Source: Chryseobacterium taeanense (GTDB taxonomy: Bacteria > Bacteroidota > Bacteroidia > Flavobacteriales > Weeksellaceae). From it: a stretch of DNA of 64,000 bases. The stretch covers positions 1-64,000 of the forward strand of contig NZ_FNDW01000005.1 of assembly GCF_900099685.1 (NCBI RefSeq), read 5' to 3'. Of this stretch, positions 1 through 7,904 are shown in pieces. How positions within the stretch are numbered: position 1 is the stretch's first letter; each line of letters opens with the position of its first letter. The notes beneath the pieces were generated by a model. The model ran no database searches and was not told the DNA's origin. It was given only the letters and a program-made list of their open reading frames with translations. A program made the position numbers and the translations under genes.

Positions 1-2
1 CG

Positions 3-1610
3 TTTAAATATTTGAATGTCAGAAACTTAAATATACGAATTATTGCTATTTTTTACAAAGTTTATCTCAATTATTATCCCGAACTCAGGTTAAATAGTTT
101 TGTCCAGAGCAAAACAGATTATCTGGATGGTTTCCAGTACTTAACAACTGGCTCTGATGTTCTATGTGTGGGGTGCCCGGCACCATCATCGGAACTCCAG
201 TTTGTCCCAACGTCGGAGGGTTATTTTGATTTTGTGGAAAATAAGTATATTTACAATTATGCAGATCATTTGGGAAACGTACGTGTAAGCTACTTTAAAA
301 ATGGCAGTGGAATAGAAGTTCTTGGAGAAAACAATTATTATCCTTTTGGATTAAGGCATGAAGGGTACAATGACTTTGATGGAAATCCTTCGTATCAGTA
401 CAAGTACAACGGAAAGGAACTGCAGACAGAAACAGGAATGTATGATTATGGCGCAAGATTTTATATGCCGGATATTGGAAGATGGGGTGTGCAAGATCCA
501 TTGGCGGAGAAGTACACTGCTTGGAGCCCCTATAACTATGTTTTCAATAACCCTATTAATTGGATTGATCCAGACGGAATGGATCCAGACCCACCCAAAG
601 GAAATCTTAGATTTATAATTAATTTGGGAGGTGCAGCTGATGCCGCAGATGCTGCAAAAACCAGATATAATGAAATAAAAGAGTCTTATCCTAATGACAA
701 AATTGTAATGTTGAATTTGGATGATTTGGGTAAGTTAGAAGGTCTCGTAGAATCTAATGTTAAAAAGGCACAAAAAGAAGGTTATGGTAAGACAGTTGAA
801 GCTTCTTTTTATGGTCATGGAGGAACAGATGGACCTGTAGGAACTGAGCCTACTTCAAAAAATTCTTTAACAGATGAAACTGGAGAAAATTTAGATAAAC
901 ATCAATTGTCTTCAGAGGGATGGAAAAACATAAATTGGAATTTTGACTCTAAAAAAAGTATAGCTGGTTTTTATGGGTGTAATACCTCTGACTTTGCTAC
1001 ATTATCATTTGTACCTACAGCTGAAGGCTACTATAATTTTGAAAATAATAAGTATATTTACAATTATGTTGACCATTTGGGAAATACAAGGTTGAGTTAT
1101 TTCAATAATGGCAGTGGAATAGAAGCTCTTGAGGAAAGCAACTACTATCCTTTCGGATTGAAGCATGCAGGGTATAATGCATTGGCAGGGAATTCTGCTT
1201 ATCAGTACAAGTATCAAGGACAAGAGTTACAGAATGAGACAGGTTGGTATAGCTTTAAATGGAGAAATTATATGCCCGATGTAGGAAGGTTCTTTAATGT
1301 CGACCCGCTTGCCGAAGATTATTCTTATCAATCACCTTATAATTTTGCCGAAAACCAAGTTATTGCTTTTGTGGAGCTTGAAGGTTTAGAGAAAGGACTT
1401 CCTTGGTATCTAAACAAAAGTAAAAGCGGAGGAAAGCCCGTCTTAACATTAGGTGCTCATAATATCAAACTTCCATACTATAATCGTAACGAATATGGTG
1501 GAAGTGTTGCTGGAGATGTAGGAACTTTTGCTACTAATACATTAGGGTCAATATATAATGGTGTTGCGTCTTCATGGAATGAAGCTATGGAGGGCAAGAC
1601 GCTTGGATAA
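3..1610 (+). pseudogene. RHS repeat-associated core protein, 3' remnant with two cores
   Basis: This is the 3' part of an Rhs/YD-repeat polymorphic toxin gene; the frame is open to the left edge, so the real start lies outside. From about nt 115 it reads as a classic Rhs-associated core (YLDGFQY, DHLGNVRVSY, YYPFGLRHEGY, YKYNGKEL, ARFYMPDIGRW, DPLAEKY, NPINWIDPDGMDP). A first C-terminal tip follows at about nt 600-990. Then a second core begins abruptly near nt 1000 (FVPTAEGYYNF, DHLGNTRLSY, YYPFGLKHAGY, YQGQEL, RNYMPDVGRF), followed by a second tip. The second core is slightly degenerate (SFKWRNYMPD instead of DYGARFYMPD). The frame ends at TAA 1608-1610, while the downstream sequence still reads as the rest of the tip, so the gene looks broken. 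The first 35 or so residues do not resemble Rhs sequence. Rhs proteins are shells that carry a toxin at the C-terminus; this copy is probably a relic or a cassette reservoir. Confidence 0.8.
600..990 (+). other. displaced first Rhs tip with His-Gly and Gly-Cys motifs
   Basis: This is the variable tip of the first Rhs core, starting after the DPDGMDPD border. It contains YGHGGTDGPVG (about residue 266) and, about 55 residues on, AGFYGCNTSDFA, directly before the second core begins. The spacing of a His-Gly and a Gly-Cys after predicted beta strands resembles the catalytic dyad of clan CD (caspase/gingipain/CHAT-like) cysteine peptidases. That assignment is my inference by eye. The domain is cut just after the Cys motif, so it is likely inactive or was truncated when the second core was inserted. 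Confidence 0.4.
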
Positions 1611-2019
1611 ATGGCACAAGAGGGAGATCGTGATATGGAGACTACTTTGAATGACATTTCAAGGAATGGACCAAAAAATGGAACATGTTGAAAATTTGGC
1701 GGCAGCTGCAATTGTTCGTAAAACAGTAAGAGGTTCAAATAAACTTAGTCCTAATAAAGATGCTTCAGGAGATCATACTTCATTTGATAGAGATGTTAAT
1801 GGAAACATTTATAAGTATGAGACTTATGAAAAAACTAAATCGGGGCATTTTAATCCTACTAAGAGGTTTGATGGTGGACAAAAGGGTGGAACTCCAGGTG
1901 CACCGCATATTGATAAAACCACAAAAAAACCAGTCACAACACCTCATGTGCAAACTAAAAAAGAAACAAGAAAGCCAACACCTGATGAAACACTTAAAAA
2001 TTCTAGATTTCAAAAATGA
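1611..2019 (+). pseudogene. detached polymorphic toxin type 24-like tip (frameshifted from Rhs)
   Basis: This is the C-terminal toxin part of the second Rhs tip. Residues after nt 1770 read DHTSFDRDVNGNIYKYETYE, KRFDGG, GAPHID, TTPHVQ and RKPTPDE, the pattern of the polymorphic toxin type 24 family as I remember it. After the stop at 1608-1610 the Rhs frame continues for 26 codons (MAQEGDRDMETTLNDISRNG), then the coding moves to another frame inside an A6 tract at 1673-1678. Removing one A and changing the TAA to a sense codon would restore one continuous tip. An independent start at 1651 would give 122 residues, but no ribosome binding site is visible. Its stop overlaps the start of the immunity gene by 4 bp, which is normal for toxin/immunity pairs. 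A sequencing error could mimic the frameshift but would have to coincide with a separate stop codon. Confidence 0.6.
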
Positions 2020-2582
2020 AAAATATTGAAGCAATACAAGAATGGTTTAAACTCCAATGTAATGGCGATTGGGAACATGAGTATGGGGTAAAGATTCAAA
2101 CCATCAATAACCCTGGTTGGAATGTGCATATAGATTTATCAGATACTGTTCTTGATGGTTTTAAAATTGATGAAAATTTGGATAATGGTGATAGAGATTG
2201 GTTTTTCATTCAGTCAGATGGGAAGGTATTCTCCGGATCGGGTGATTCCAATAAATTGAATACAATTTTAGATAAATTTGTTACATTCGCATTAGATAAT
2301 ATTGGTAAATCGGATTGTGTATATACAGTATACGCAAGAATTAATTTACCTTCTAATGTAGAAGTATTTAGACCATTAGAGGCAAAAATGATTGATTTAT
2401 CAAGCTTTGAAATTGTATCTATTCCAGATGTGAATTTTAAAGATTTAAAAGTTTTAAATATTGATGACTTTGAAAAATTAGATTTTACTAAATTAAATTT
2501 AGATATAAATTTTAATATAAGCGATAATGTAAAATGTGATTTAATATATTTTTATGATCACCCTAGCTTAATCATATTGTAA
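2016..2582 (+). CDS. Imm53-type immunity protein with C-terminal extension
   Basis: Residues 1-96 match the Imm53 immunity family as I know it: IQEWFKLQCNGDWEHEYGVK, then NNPGW, then DWFF, a glycine-rich turn (FSGSGD) and a closing helix. Such proteins neutralise the toxin tip encoded just upstream, in the cytoplasm of the producing cell. The ATG overlaps the stop of the toxin tip (ATGA), so the two were translationally coupled. At 188 residues it is nearly twice the usual Imm53 length of about 100. Residues 97-188 are an extra, very AT-rich domain with repeated Leu/Ile-Asp-Phe patterns (NIDDFEKLDFTKLNLDINF) that I do not recognise; it may be a second immunity domain. The gene appears intact although its toxin is broken. 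A strong terminator follows. Confidence 0.7.
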   Translation: MKNIEAIQEWFKLQCNGDWEHEYGVKIQTINNPGWNVHIDLSDTVLDGFKIDENLDNGDRDWFFIQSDGKVFSGSGDSNKLNTILDKFVTFALDNIGKSDCVYTVYARINLPSNVEVFRPLEAKMIDLSSFEIVSIPDVNFKDLKVLNIDDFEKLDFTKLNLDINFNISDNVKCDLIYFYDHPSLIIL

Positions 2583-2618
2583 ATAACAGCTTCCATACGA
2601 TTTTAGCGTGTAGCAGAT

Positions 2619-2654
2619 AACACAAACCCACCACAAAGCGGTGGGTTTTGTGTT
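2619..2654 (+). terminator. rho-independent terminator after the immunity gene
   Basis: A 14-bp stem (AACACAAACCCACC paired with GGTGGGTTTTGTGTT, one bulged T) has a 7-nt loop and ends in a short T-rich run. It closes the Rhs/immunity transcript. Confidence 0.75.
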
Positions 2655-2784
2655 TTATAGTGCGGCTACATTTTTATTAAAGAAGTCTTGCAGCAACAAA
2701 GTTTTATGATACAATAAAGTTAAAGGCACTTTTCTTGTCAACCACATGATTTTCATCCCACCCCAAAATAAAATACATTACAAA

Positions 2785-2816
2785 TTTGCGCACCCAATTT
2801 TTTAAAAGTAATTTTG
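2785..2816 (+). promoter_or_regulatory. promoter of purA
   Basis: TTTG at 2785-2788 and TAATTTTG at 2809-2816 are separated by 20 bases, the Bacteroidota sigma-A arrangement. Transcription should begin near 2823, giving a leader of about 20 nt. Confidence 0.65.
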
Positions 2817-2841
2817 CATGAATCTAAAATAAAAGTAAAAT

Positions 2842-4128
2842 ATGTCAACTTACGTAGTTGTAGGTCTTCAGTACGGAGATGAAGGGAAAGGAAAAATAAC
2901 GGATGTTTTATCGGCGAAATCGGATTATGTGGTGCGTTTCCAAGGTGGAGACAACGCAGGTCATACCGTATATGTAGGCGATGAAAAATTTGTTTTGCAC
3001 CTTCTTCCGTCGGGAGTTCTTCAGTGCAAAGGGAAATGTATCATTGCCAATGGAGTAGTGGTAAACCCTAAATCTTTCATTAAGGAGGTGAATCAGATCG
3101 AAAGCAAAGGTCTTAGAACAGATCATATTTTCATCAGCAGAAGAGCGCATGTCATCATGCCTTATCACATTCTTTTGGATACCTATCGTGAAGAAGAGCA
3201 CGGAGGAACGCAGATCGGTACGACCAAAAAAGGGATCGGACCTTGCTACGAAGACAAAATTGCAAGAGTGGGAATCAGAATGGTAGACCTTCTGAATCCT
3301 GAAATTTTAAGAGAGAAAATAGAGAAGAACTTGAAAATTAAGAATTCTCTTTTTGAAAAATATTATGATAAACCGACTTTAGACGTTGAAGAAATTTACA
3401 ACGAATATTTAGAGATCGGAAAGCAGCTTCAGGATAGAATTGTTGATACCGAACTGGAACTAAATGAAGCAATCCAGGAAGGTAAAAACGTTTTGTTTGA
3501 AGGAGCGCAGGCTTTGATGTTGGATATTGACTTTGGAACATATCCATACGTAACGTCATCTTCTCCGTCAACCGGAGGTGTTTGTACAGGGGCAGGAGTT
3601 CCACCAACTTCACTTCAGAATCTGATTGGTGTGGCAAAAGCATACTGTACAAGAGTAGGAAACGGTCCTTTCCCATCGGAATTAGATAACGAATTAGGCG
3701 AGAAAATCAGACAGATTGGTCATGAGTTTGGAGCAACAACAGGAAGACCAAGAAGAACAGGATGGCTTGATCTTGTTTCTTTAAAACATGCTTGTATGAT
3801 TAACGGTATCAATAACTTAGTAATTACTAAATTAGATGTTCTTACGGGAATCGATACGATTAAAATTGCGACTCATTATAAAACGGAAGACGGCAAAATC
3901 ATCGATTATTTCACTTCTTCAACAACAAAACTGTACGACTATGAAGCCATTTATGAAGAGCTTCCGGGTTGGACGGAAGATATTACCAAAGCAAGAAGCT
4001 ATGATGAACTTCCTGCAAATGCTCAGAAATATATCGAATTTATCGAAAAATATTTAGGCATCAACGTTTATCTTGTTTCTGTAGGTCCTGAGAGAAGTCA
4101 GAACATTATCAGAAAAGAATTATTCTAA
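2842..4128 (+). CDS. purA: adenylosuccinate synthase
   Basis: This enzyme makes adenylosuccinate from IMP and aspartate using GTP, the first committed step to AMP, in the cytosol. The N-terminus carries the phosphate-binding signature GLQYGDEGKGK with the catalytic Asp, followed by the QGGDNAGHTVY motif with the catalytic His. GQ/TTGRPRRTGW near residue 300 is the aspartate-binding segment, and the C-terminal KLDVLTG is the guanine-recognition element. At 428 residues it has full family length. It is monocistronic between a strong promoter and a terminator, isolating it from the neighbouring Rhs locus. Confidence 0.97.
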   Translation: MSTYVVVGLQYGDEGKGKITDVLSAKSDYVVRFQGGDNAGHTVYVGDEKFVLHLLPSGVLQCKGKCIIANGVVVNPKSFIKEVNQIESKGLRTDHIFISRRAHVIMPYHILLDTYREEEHGGTQIGTTKKGIGPCYEDKIARVGIRMVDLLNPEILREKIEKNLKIKNSLFEKYYDKPTLDVEEIYNEYLEIGKQLQDRIVDTELELNEAIQEGKNVLFEGAQALMLDIDFGTYPYVTSSSPSTGGVCTGAGVPPTSLQNLIGVAKAYCTRVGNGPFPSELDNELGEKIRQIGHEFGATTGRPRRTGWLDLVSLKHACMINGINNLVITKLDVLTGIDTIKIATHYKTEDGKIIDYFTSSTTKLYDYEAIYEELPGWTEDITKARSYDELPANAQKYIEFIEKYLGINVYLVSVGPERSQNIIRKELF

Positions 4129-4152
4129 AATATTGTATTAAAATATATCATG

Positions 4153-4181
4153 AAAGGCTGTCATTAGACAGTCTTTTTTTT
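4153..4181 (+). terminator. terminator of purA
   Basis: A 10-bp stem (AAAGGCTGTC / GACAGTCTTT, one G-U pair) with a 4-nt loop is followed by a T tract. Confidence 0.8.
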
Positions 4182-4424
4182 ATAAACTATTTGATAATGA
4201 AGAGGATATTTTAATGTTGATGATTTTTATTGAGCTTTATTTACTTAAGATCTGGTTATTTATTTTGTTATTTTGAGCATAGTTAAATTTTAGTATTGTC
4301 ATATAATTTTTAAAATCGTTGTAATTTTAACATATTTTTGGCAGATATTTTGATGTTGAATTAATAACCATGGATTAAAGGTGATAAACTAATAATCTAA
4401 ATTTAACATTAAATATTTATAAGG

Positions 4425-5258
4425 ATGAAAAACATGCATCAGAATCAGGAATTTCGTTTTAATGAAGTTCTATTTGAGCACCGTAACAAACAATATGGTG
4501 CATATGTACTAAGAAATGAATCAGACAGAATTTTAACAAAAGCGCTTTTTATAGGAGCTAGCTTTTTGGCGGCAGTTTCTTTGACACCTTTAATTGTAAA
4601 TGCTTTTAAAAGTGATCCTGTTATAGAAAAGACTATTTACGACAGAGAGCATATTTTTAAACAAGTTGTAACTCCTGAAAAAGATCCTCCTCTACCGGTA
4701 AAACCTCAACCGGTTCCTGAAAAAATAAAAACAATCGATAAAACAGTACCGGAGCCTAAGGCGATTGTAACTAACGAGAAAAAAGTAGTAACTCCCAAGG
4801 ATGAGCAAAATGCTGCTGCTGGTTTACAAACCTCGGAAGGAAAAGAAGTACCTACAATAAAATACGTTCCTATTGCACCGCCGATTAATAATGGAGCAGG
4901 TACCCAGCAGATAGAACAGCCAAAAGTGCAACCGAAAGAAGATAATTCTCCCAGAGTATCTGTTGATGTAGAAGCCAATTTTGTCGGTGGCCTTGATTCA
5001 TTCAGGAATAAAGTGATGAATAATTTCGACGGATCAGGATTTGAGTCCGGAGATGTAATGAAAACAATAATTACTTTCATTGTTGAAAAAGATGGTACGA
5101 TCTCAGGTATTAAAGCTGACGGAAGAGACGCAGATTTTAATAGCGAAGCGATGAGAACGATTAAAAGTATAAAAGGGAAATGGGTTCCTGCAAAAGTAAA
5201 CGGGCAACCCGTAAGAAGCTACTTCAAATTTCCAATTTCTATGAAGTTTGATAATTAA
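4425..5258 (+). CDS. TonB-family energy transducer
   Basis: The protein links the inner-membrane proton-motive force (ExbB/ExbD) to TonB-dependent outer-membrane receptors. Residues 1-38 are a cytoplasmic segment with the pattern FNEVLFEHRNKQYGAYVLR, typical of Bacteroidota TonB proteins. One transmembrane helix spans about 41-62, a Pro/Lys/Glu-rich periplasmic linker about 80-180 (PPLPVKPQPVPEK), and a TonB_C domain from about 185 to the end (TIITFIVEKDGTISGIK, KWVPAKVNGQPV, FKFPISM). No exbB/exbD neighbour is present. A second ATG three codons in (MHQNQEF) is an equally possible start. It stands alone between terminators. Confidence 0.88.
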   Translation: MKNMHQNQEFRFNEVLFEHRNKQYGAYVLRNESDRILTKALFIGASFLAAVSLTPLIVNAFKSDPVIEKTIYDREHIFKQVVTPEKDPPLPVKPQPVPEKIKTIDKTVPEPKAIVTNEKKVVTPKDEQNAAAGLQTSEGKEVPTIKYVPIAPPINNGAGTQQIEQPKVQPKEDNSPRVSVDVEANFVGGLDSFRNKVMNNFDGSGFESGDVMKTIITFIVEKDGTISGIKADGRDADFNSEAMRTIKSIKGKWVPAKVNGQPVRSYFKFPISMKFDN

Positions 5259-5281
5259 TTAATAATACATATCCTGAACAC

Positions 5282-5319
5282 TTATCCACAAAGAATTTTT
5301 TTTGTGGATAATTTTTTTT
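5282..5319 (+). terminator. terminator of the tonB-like gene containing two inverted DnaA-box 9-mers
   Basis: An 11-bp perfect stem TTATCCACAAA (5282-5292) / TTTGTGGATAA (5301-5311) with an 8-nt loop is followed by T8. Each arm contains the 9-mer TTATCCACA, the consensus DnaA box of many bacteria. As a hairpin plus T tract it is a convincing terminator; whether DnaA also binds it is unknown. Confidence 0.7.
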
Positions 5320-5332
5320 AGCCTTAAAAGGC

Positions 5333-5342
5333 TTGTTAACAA
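5333..5342. promoter_or_regulatory. palindrome TTGTTAACAA upstream of parA
   Basis: This perfect 10-bp palindrome follows a GCCTT-AA-AAGGC inverted repeat at 5321-5332, both in the 100 bp before parA. The position would suit an autoregulatory operator of the par operon, but there is no direct evidence. Confidence 0.25.
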
Positions 5343-5395
5343 TATTTTAACTCATTTTTCGTTTTATCGGTTCATCAATAGCAAGGAAAAATGTG

Positions 5396-5403
5396 TATTT
5401 TTG
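5396..5403 (+). promoter_or_regulatory. -7 element (TATTTTTG) of the parA promoter
   Basis: This matches TAnnTTTG and lies 18 nt before the parA ATG. No convincing TTG lies 18-21 nt upstream of it. Confidence 0.4.
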
Positions 5404-5421
5404 AAACTTAAAGTTCTAAGA

Positions 5422-6195
5422 ATGGCAAAAATCATAGGTATCGCTAATCAGAAAGGAGGCGTTGGAAAAACAACAACAGCTGTTAATTTGGCAGCGGCAT
5501 TAGGGGTATTGGAAAAGAAAATATTAATCATTGATGCTGATCCTCAAGCTAATGCAACTTCAGGTTTAGGGGTTGATGATGTTCAGTATTCTACATACAA
5601 TTTATTGGAGCACAGTGTTGAAACACAAAAATGTATCAAACAGACTGCAACTCCCAATCTGGATATTGTTCCGTCTCATATCGACCTTGTAGCAGCAGAA
5701 ATCGAACTTGTTGACAAGGAAGACCGCGAATATATGCTGAAAAAAGCCTTACAAAGTGTTCGGGACAATTATGATTATATTATCATCGACTGTGCACCGA
5801 GTTTAGGGTTAATTACCGTGAATGCTCTTACTGCAGCCGACTCTGTGATTATTCCTATCCAATGCGAATATTTTGCACTGGAAGGTCTGGGTAAATTATT
5901 GAATACCATCAAAAACGTACAGAAAATACACAACAAAGATCTTGATATAGAAGGTTTGCTGCTTACCATGTACGACAGCAGATTAAGATTGTCTAATCAG
6001 GTAGTGGAAGAGGTAAATGCGCACTTCCCTGAAATGGTTTTTGAAACGATTATCAGCAGAAATGTAAGGCTAAGCGAAGCGCCAAGTTTTGGAGAAAGTA
6101 TTCTGAACTATGATGCGGAAAGTAAAGGAGCGGTTCAGTACATTCAGCTTGCAGAGGAAGTTTTGTTGAAAAATGAAAAATTAGTAAAGAACTAA
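5422..6195 (+). CDS. parA: chromosome-partitioning ATPase ParA/Soj
   Basis: ParA is a Walker-type ATPase that dimerises on nucleoid DNA and segregates ParB-parS complexes. The deviant Walker A motif KGGVGKTT is near residue 11, Walker A' is LIIDADPQANAT, and Walker B is YIIIDCAPSLG. The length, 257 residues, is standard for Soj. I chose the ATG at 5422 (MAKIIGIANQ), because the 40 residues readable upstream have no family similarity and would overlap the -7 element. parB follows after 37 bp, forming the start of a parA-parB-DUF5683 transcript. Confidence 0.96.
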   Translation: MAKIIGIANQKGGVGKTTTAVNLAAALGVLEKKILIIDADPQANATSGLGVDDVQYSTYNLLEHSVETQKCIKQTATPNLDIVPSHIDLVAAEIELVDKEDREYMLKKALQSVRDNYDYIIIDCAPSLGLITVNALTAADSVIIPIQCEYFALEGLGKLLNTIKNVQKIHNKDLDIEGLLLTMYDSRLRLSNQVVEEVNAHFPEMVFETIISRNVRLSEAPSFGESILNYDAESKGAVQYIQLAEEVLLKNEKLVKN

Positions 6196-6232
6196 AAAGC
6201 CGACAGCGGTAAGCTGAAAGCCAGAAAAAAAT

Positions 6233-7123
6233 ATGAAGGATAAAAAAAGAGCGATGGGACGTGGTTTAGGTGCTATTCTTAGTGCCGAATCCAAAGCAAC
6301 GATCAATTCTGCTACCGATGAAGGAGCAGATAAGTTTGTAGGGAATATCGTGGAAATTTCCCTGGAAGATATTTATCCAAACCCGACCCAGCCAAGAACT
6401 TATTTTGACGAAAAAGCATTAAATGAACTTGCTCAGTCTATCAAAAACTTAGGAGTAATTCAGCCGGTTACTCTAAGGAAAGATGGGGAGAAGTTTGAAA
6501 TTATATCGGGAGAAAGACGTTACAGAGCTAGTAAAATAGCCGGTCTTGAAACAATTCCTGCTTATATCCGTCTGGTGAACGATCAGGAGCTTCTTGAGAT
6601 GGCGCTTGTTGAAAATATCCAGAGAGAGGACCTTGATGCGATCGAAATTGCGCTTACCTATCAGCGATTGATGGATGAAATAGGTCTTACTCAGGAAAAT
6701 CTCAGCCAGAGAGTAGGAAAAGACAGAAGTACGATTACAAATTCTATCAGATTATTAAGGCTGAACCCTGATATTCAAAATGCTATCAGAAGCGGGGAAA
6801 TTTCCGCAGGACACGGTAGAGCCATTATAAGTCTTGAAAATGAAGAACATCAGCAAATTCTGTTTGATCTCATCATTAAGGAAAAACTGAATGTACGCCA
6901 GACCGAGCAGGCTGCTACAGCGTTGAAAAATCCAAAATCTGCTGCTGCAAAAAGAGCCAAAGCTGAGCTTTCCAATAATTATAAAAGAGCACAGAAAACA
7001 ATAGCGGATATACTGGACGTAAAAGTAGAAATCAAAACCTCCGGAAACGGTAAAAAAGGTAAAATTGTTCTGGACTTCAAGAATGAAGATGAACTGGAAT
7101 ATATTTTATCTCATATTAAATAA
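6233..7123 (+). CDS. parB: chromosome-partitioning protein ParB
   Basis: This CTP-binding clamp loads at parS sites and stimulates ParA. Order of parts: an N-terminal ParA-interacting segment (KRAMGRGLGAIL); a ParB/Srx nuclease-like domain from about 40 with the CTP-binding motif GERRYRAS and ENIQREDL; a helix-turn-helix around 160-190 (LSQRVGKDRSTITNSIRLLR); and a C-terminal dimerisation segment. It has the normal length of 296 residues. I noticed no canonical parS palindrome nearby, but a full scan by eye is unreliable. The next gene starts immediately after its stop. Confidence 0.96.
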   Translation: MKDKKRAMGRGLGAILSAESKATINSATDEGADKFVGNIVEISLEDIYPNPTQPRTYFDEKALNELAQSIKNLGVIQPVTLRKDGEKFEIISGERRYRASKIAGLETIPAYIRLVNDQELLEMALVENIQREDLDAIEIALTYQRLMDEIGLTQENLSQRVGKDRSTITNSIRLLRLNPDIQNAIRSGEISAGHGRAIISLENEEHQQILFDLIIKEKLNVRQTEQAATALKNPKSAAAKRAKAELSNNYKRAQKTIADILDVKVEIKTSGNGKKGKIVLDFKNEDELEYILSHIK

Positions 7124-7765
7124 ATGAAAAAATTACTTTTCACATTTTTTCTGTGTATTTCTGTAGTTGTCTTTTCTCAGGTCAATCCTAATGACACGAT
7201 CCGGGTAGAATATCATCCGAAAGACAGTGTGTCGGTAGAGAAAAATAATACGAAAACGACGGAAAATGTAGTTTCTGATCTGGAAGGAGCAAATGGACCT
7301 ACGAATAAAACACTTAAGCTTAATCCTACAAAGGCAGGACTATATTCTGCTGTTTTACCAGGATTAGGACAGTTCTACAATAAAAAATACTGGAAAATCC
7401 CTATCGTGTGGGGTGCTGTGGGTGCCGGTGTAGGTATTGCTGTGTGGAATGACAATCAATACCGGAGATACAGAGAATATTATATTGCCAAGCTCAACGG
7501 AACTCCCAGCGAATTTGTCGACAGTCACCCGTGGCTGGATAAAGTTGCCTTAGGAAATGCCCAAGACAGAGCCAAGAGACAGAGAGATTATGCTATTGCG
7601 ATCACAGGATTGATTTATATTCTGAATATTGTGGATGCAGTGGTAGATGCTCATTTGTATGAAAGTCGTCACGATCCGGATCTTTCGTTCAGTCCCGCAG
7701 TCATTCAGGATCAGTATGGAATTGCTCCTCCAAAAACAGGAATCAGTTTAAGTTATAAATTTTAG
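7124..7765 (+). CDS. DUF5683 membrane protein of the par operon
   Basis: The ATG directly abuts the parB stop, so the gene is certainly cotranscribed. A signal peptide (KKLLFTFFLCISVVVFSQ) is followed by a low-complexity polar stretch. Then comes the conserved DUF5683 core (KAGLYSAVLPGLGQFYNKKYWKIP) with hydrophobic helices at about 88-106 and 152-170 and YRRYREYY between them. It ends in an aromatic beta-strand-like tail (GISLSYKF). The function is unknown. DUF5683 proteins sit next to parB in many Bacteroidota, which suggests an envelope role linked to the cell cycle, but that is inference. Confidence 0.85.
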   Translation: MKKLLFTFFLCISVVVFSQVNPNDTIRVEYHPKDSVSVEKNNTKTTENVVSDLEGANGPTNKTLKLNPTKAGLYSAVLPGLGQFYNKKYWKIPIVWGAVGAGVGIAVWNDNQYRRYREYYIAKLNGTPSEFVDSHPWLDKVALGNAQDRAKRQRDYAIAITGLIYILNIVDAVVDAHLYESRHDPDLSFSPAVIQDQYGIAPPKTGISLSYKF

Positions 7766-7799
7766 TAAAAATATAAAACTGCATTAATTAAATACGCCT

Positions 7800-7895
7800 T
7801 TGCTGAGTGAAACGCCTTTGCGGAACGAAAATATAAAGGAAGATTTTGAACAAAACTTTGCGATTTTTGCGTTAAAAATACAGGCAGGAAAACAA
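7800..7895 (+). repeat. dispersed intergenic repeat, copy 1
   Basis: This starts with the 19-mer TTGCTGAGTGAAACGCCTT (7800-7818), which recurs exactly at 48686-48704. In both copies it is followed by a gaac..gaaAtAt segment and, 40-60 nt later, by a TTTGCG..TTGCGTTAAA segment. Both copies lie upstream of a coding gene on the plus strand. It fits a dispersed non-coding repeat of the genome rather than a coding sequence. Confidence 0.55.
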
Positions 7896-7904
7896 ATAAA
7901 TAAA

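Noticed and set aside
5302..5421. N-terminal 40-residue extension of ParA
   Set aside because: Would start inside the terminator and include the promoter element; no family similarity.
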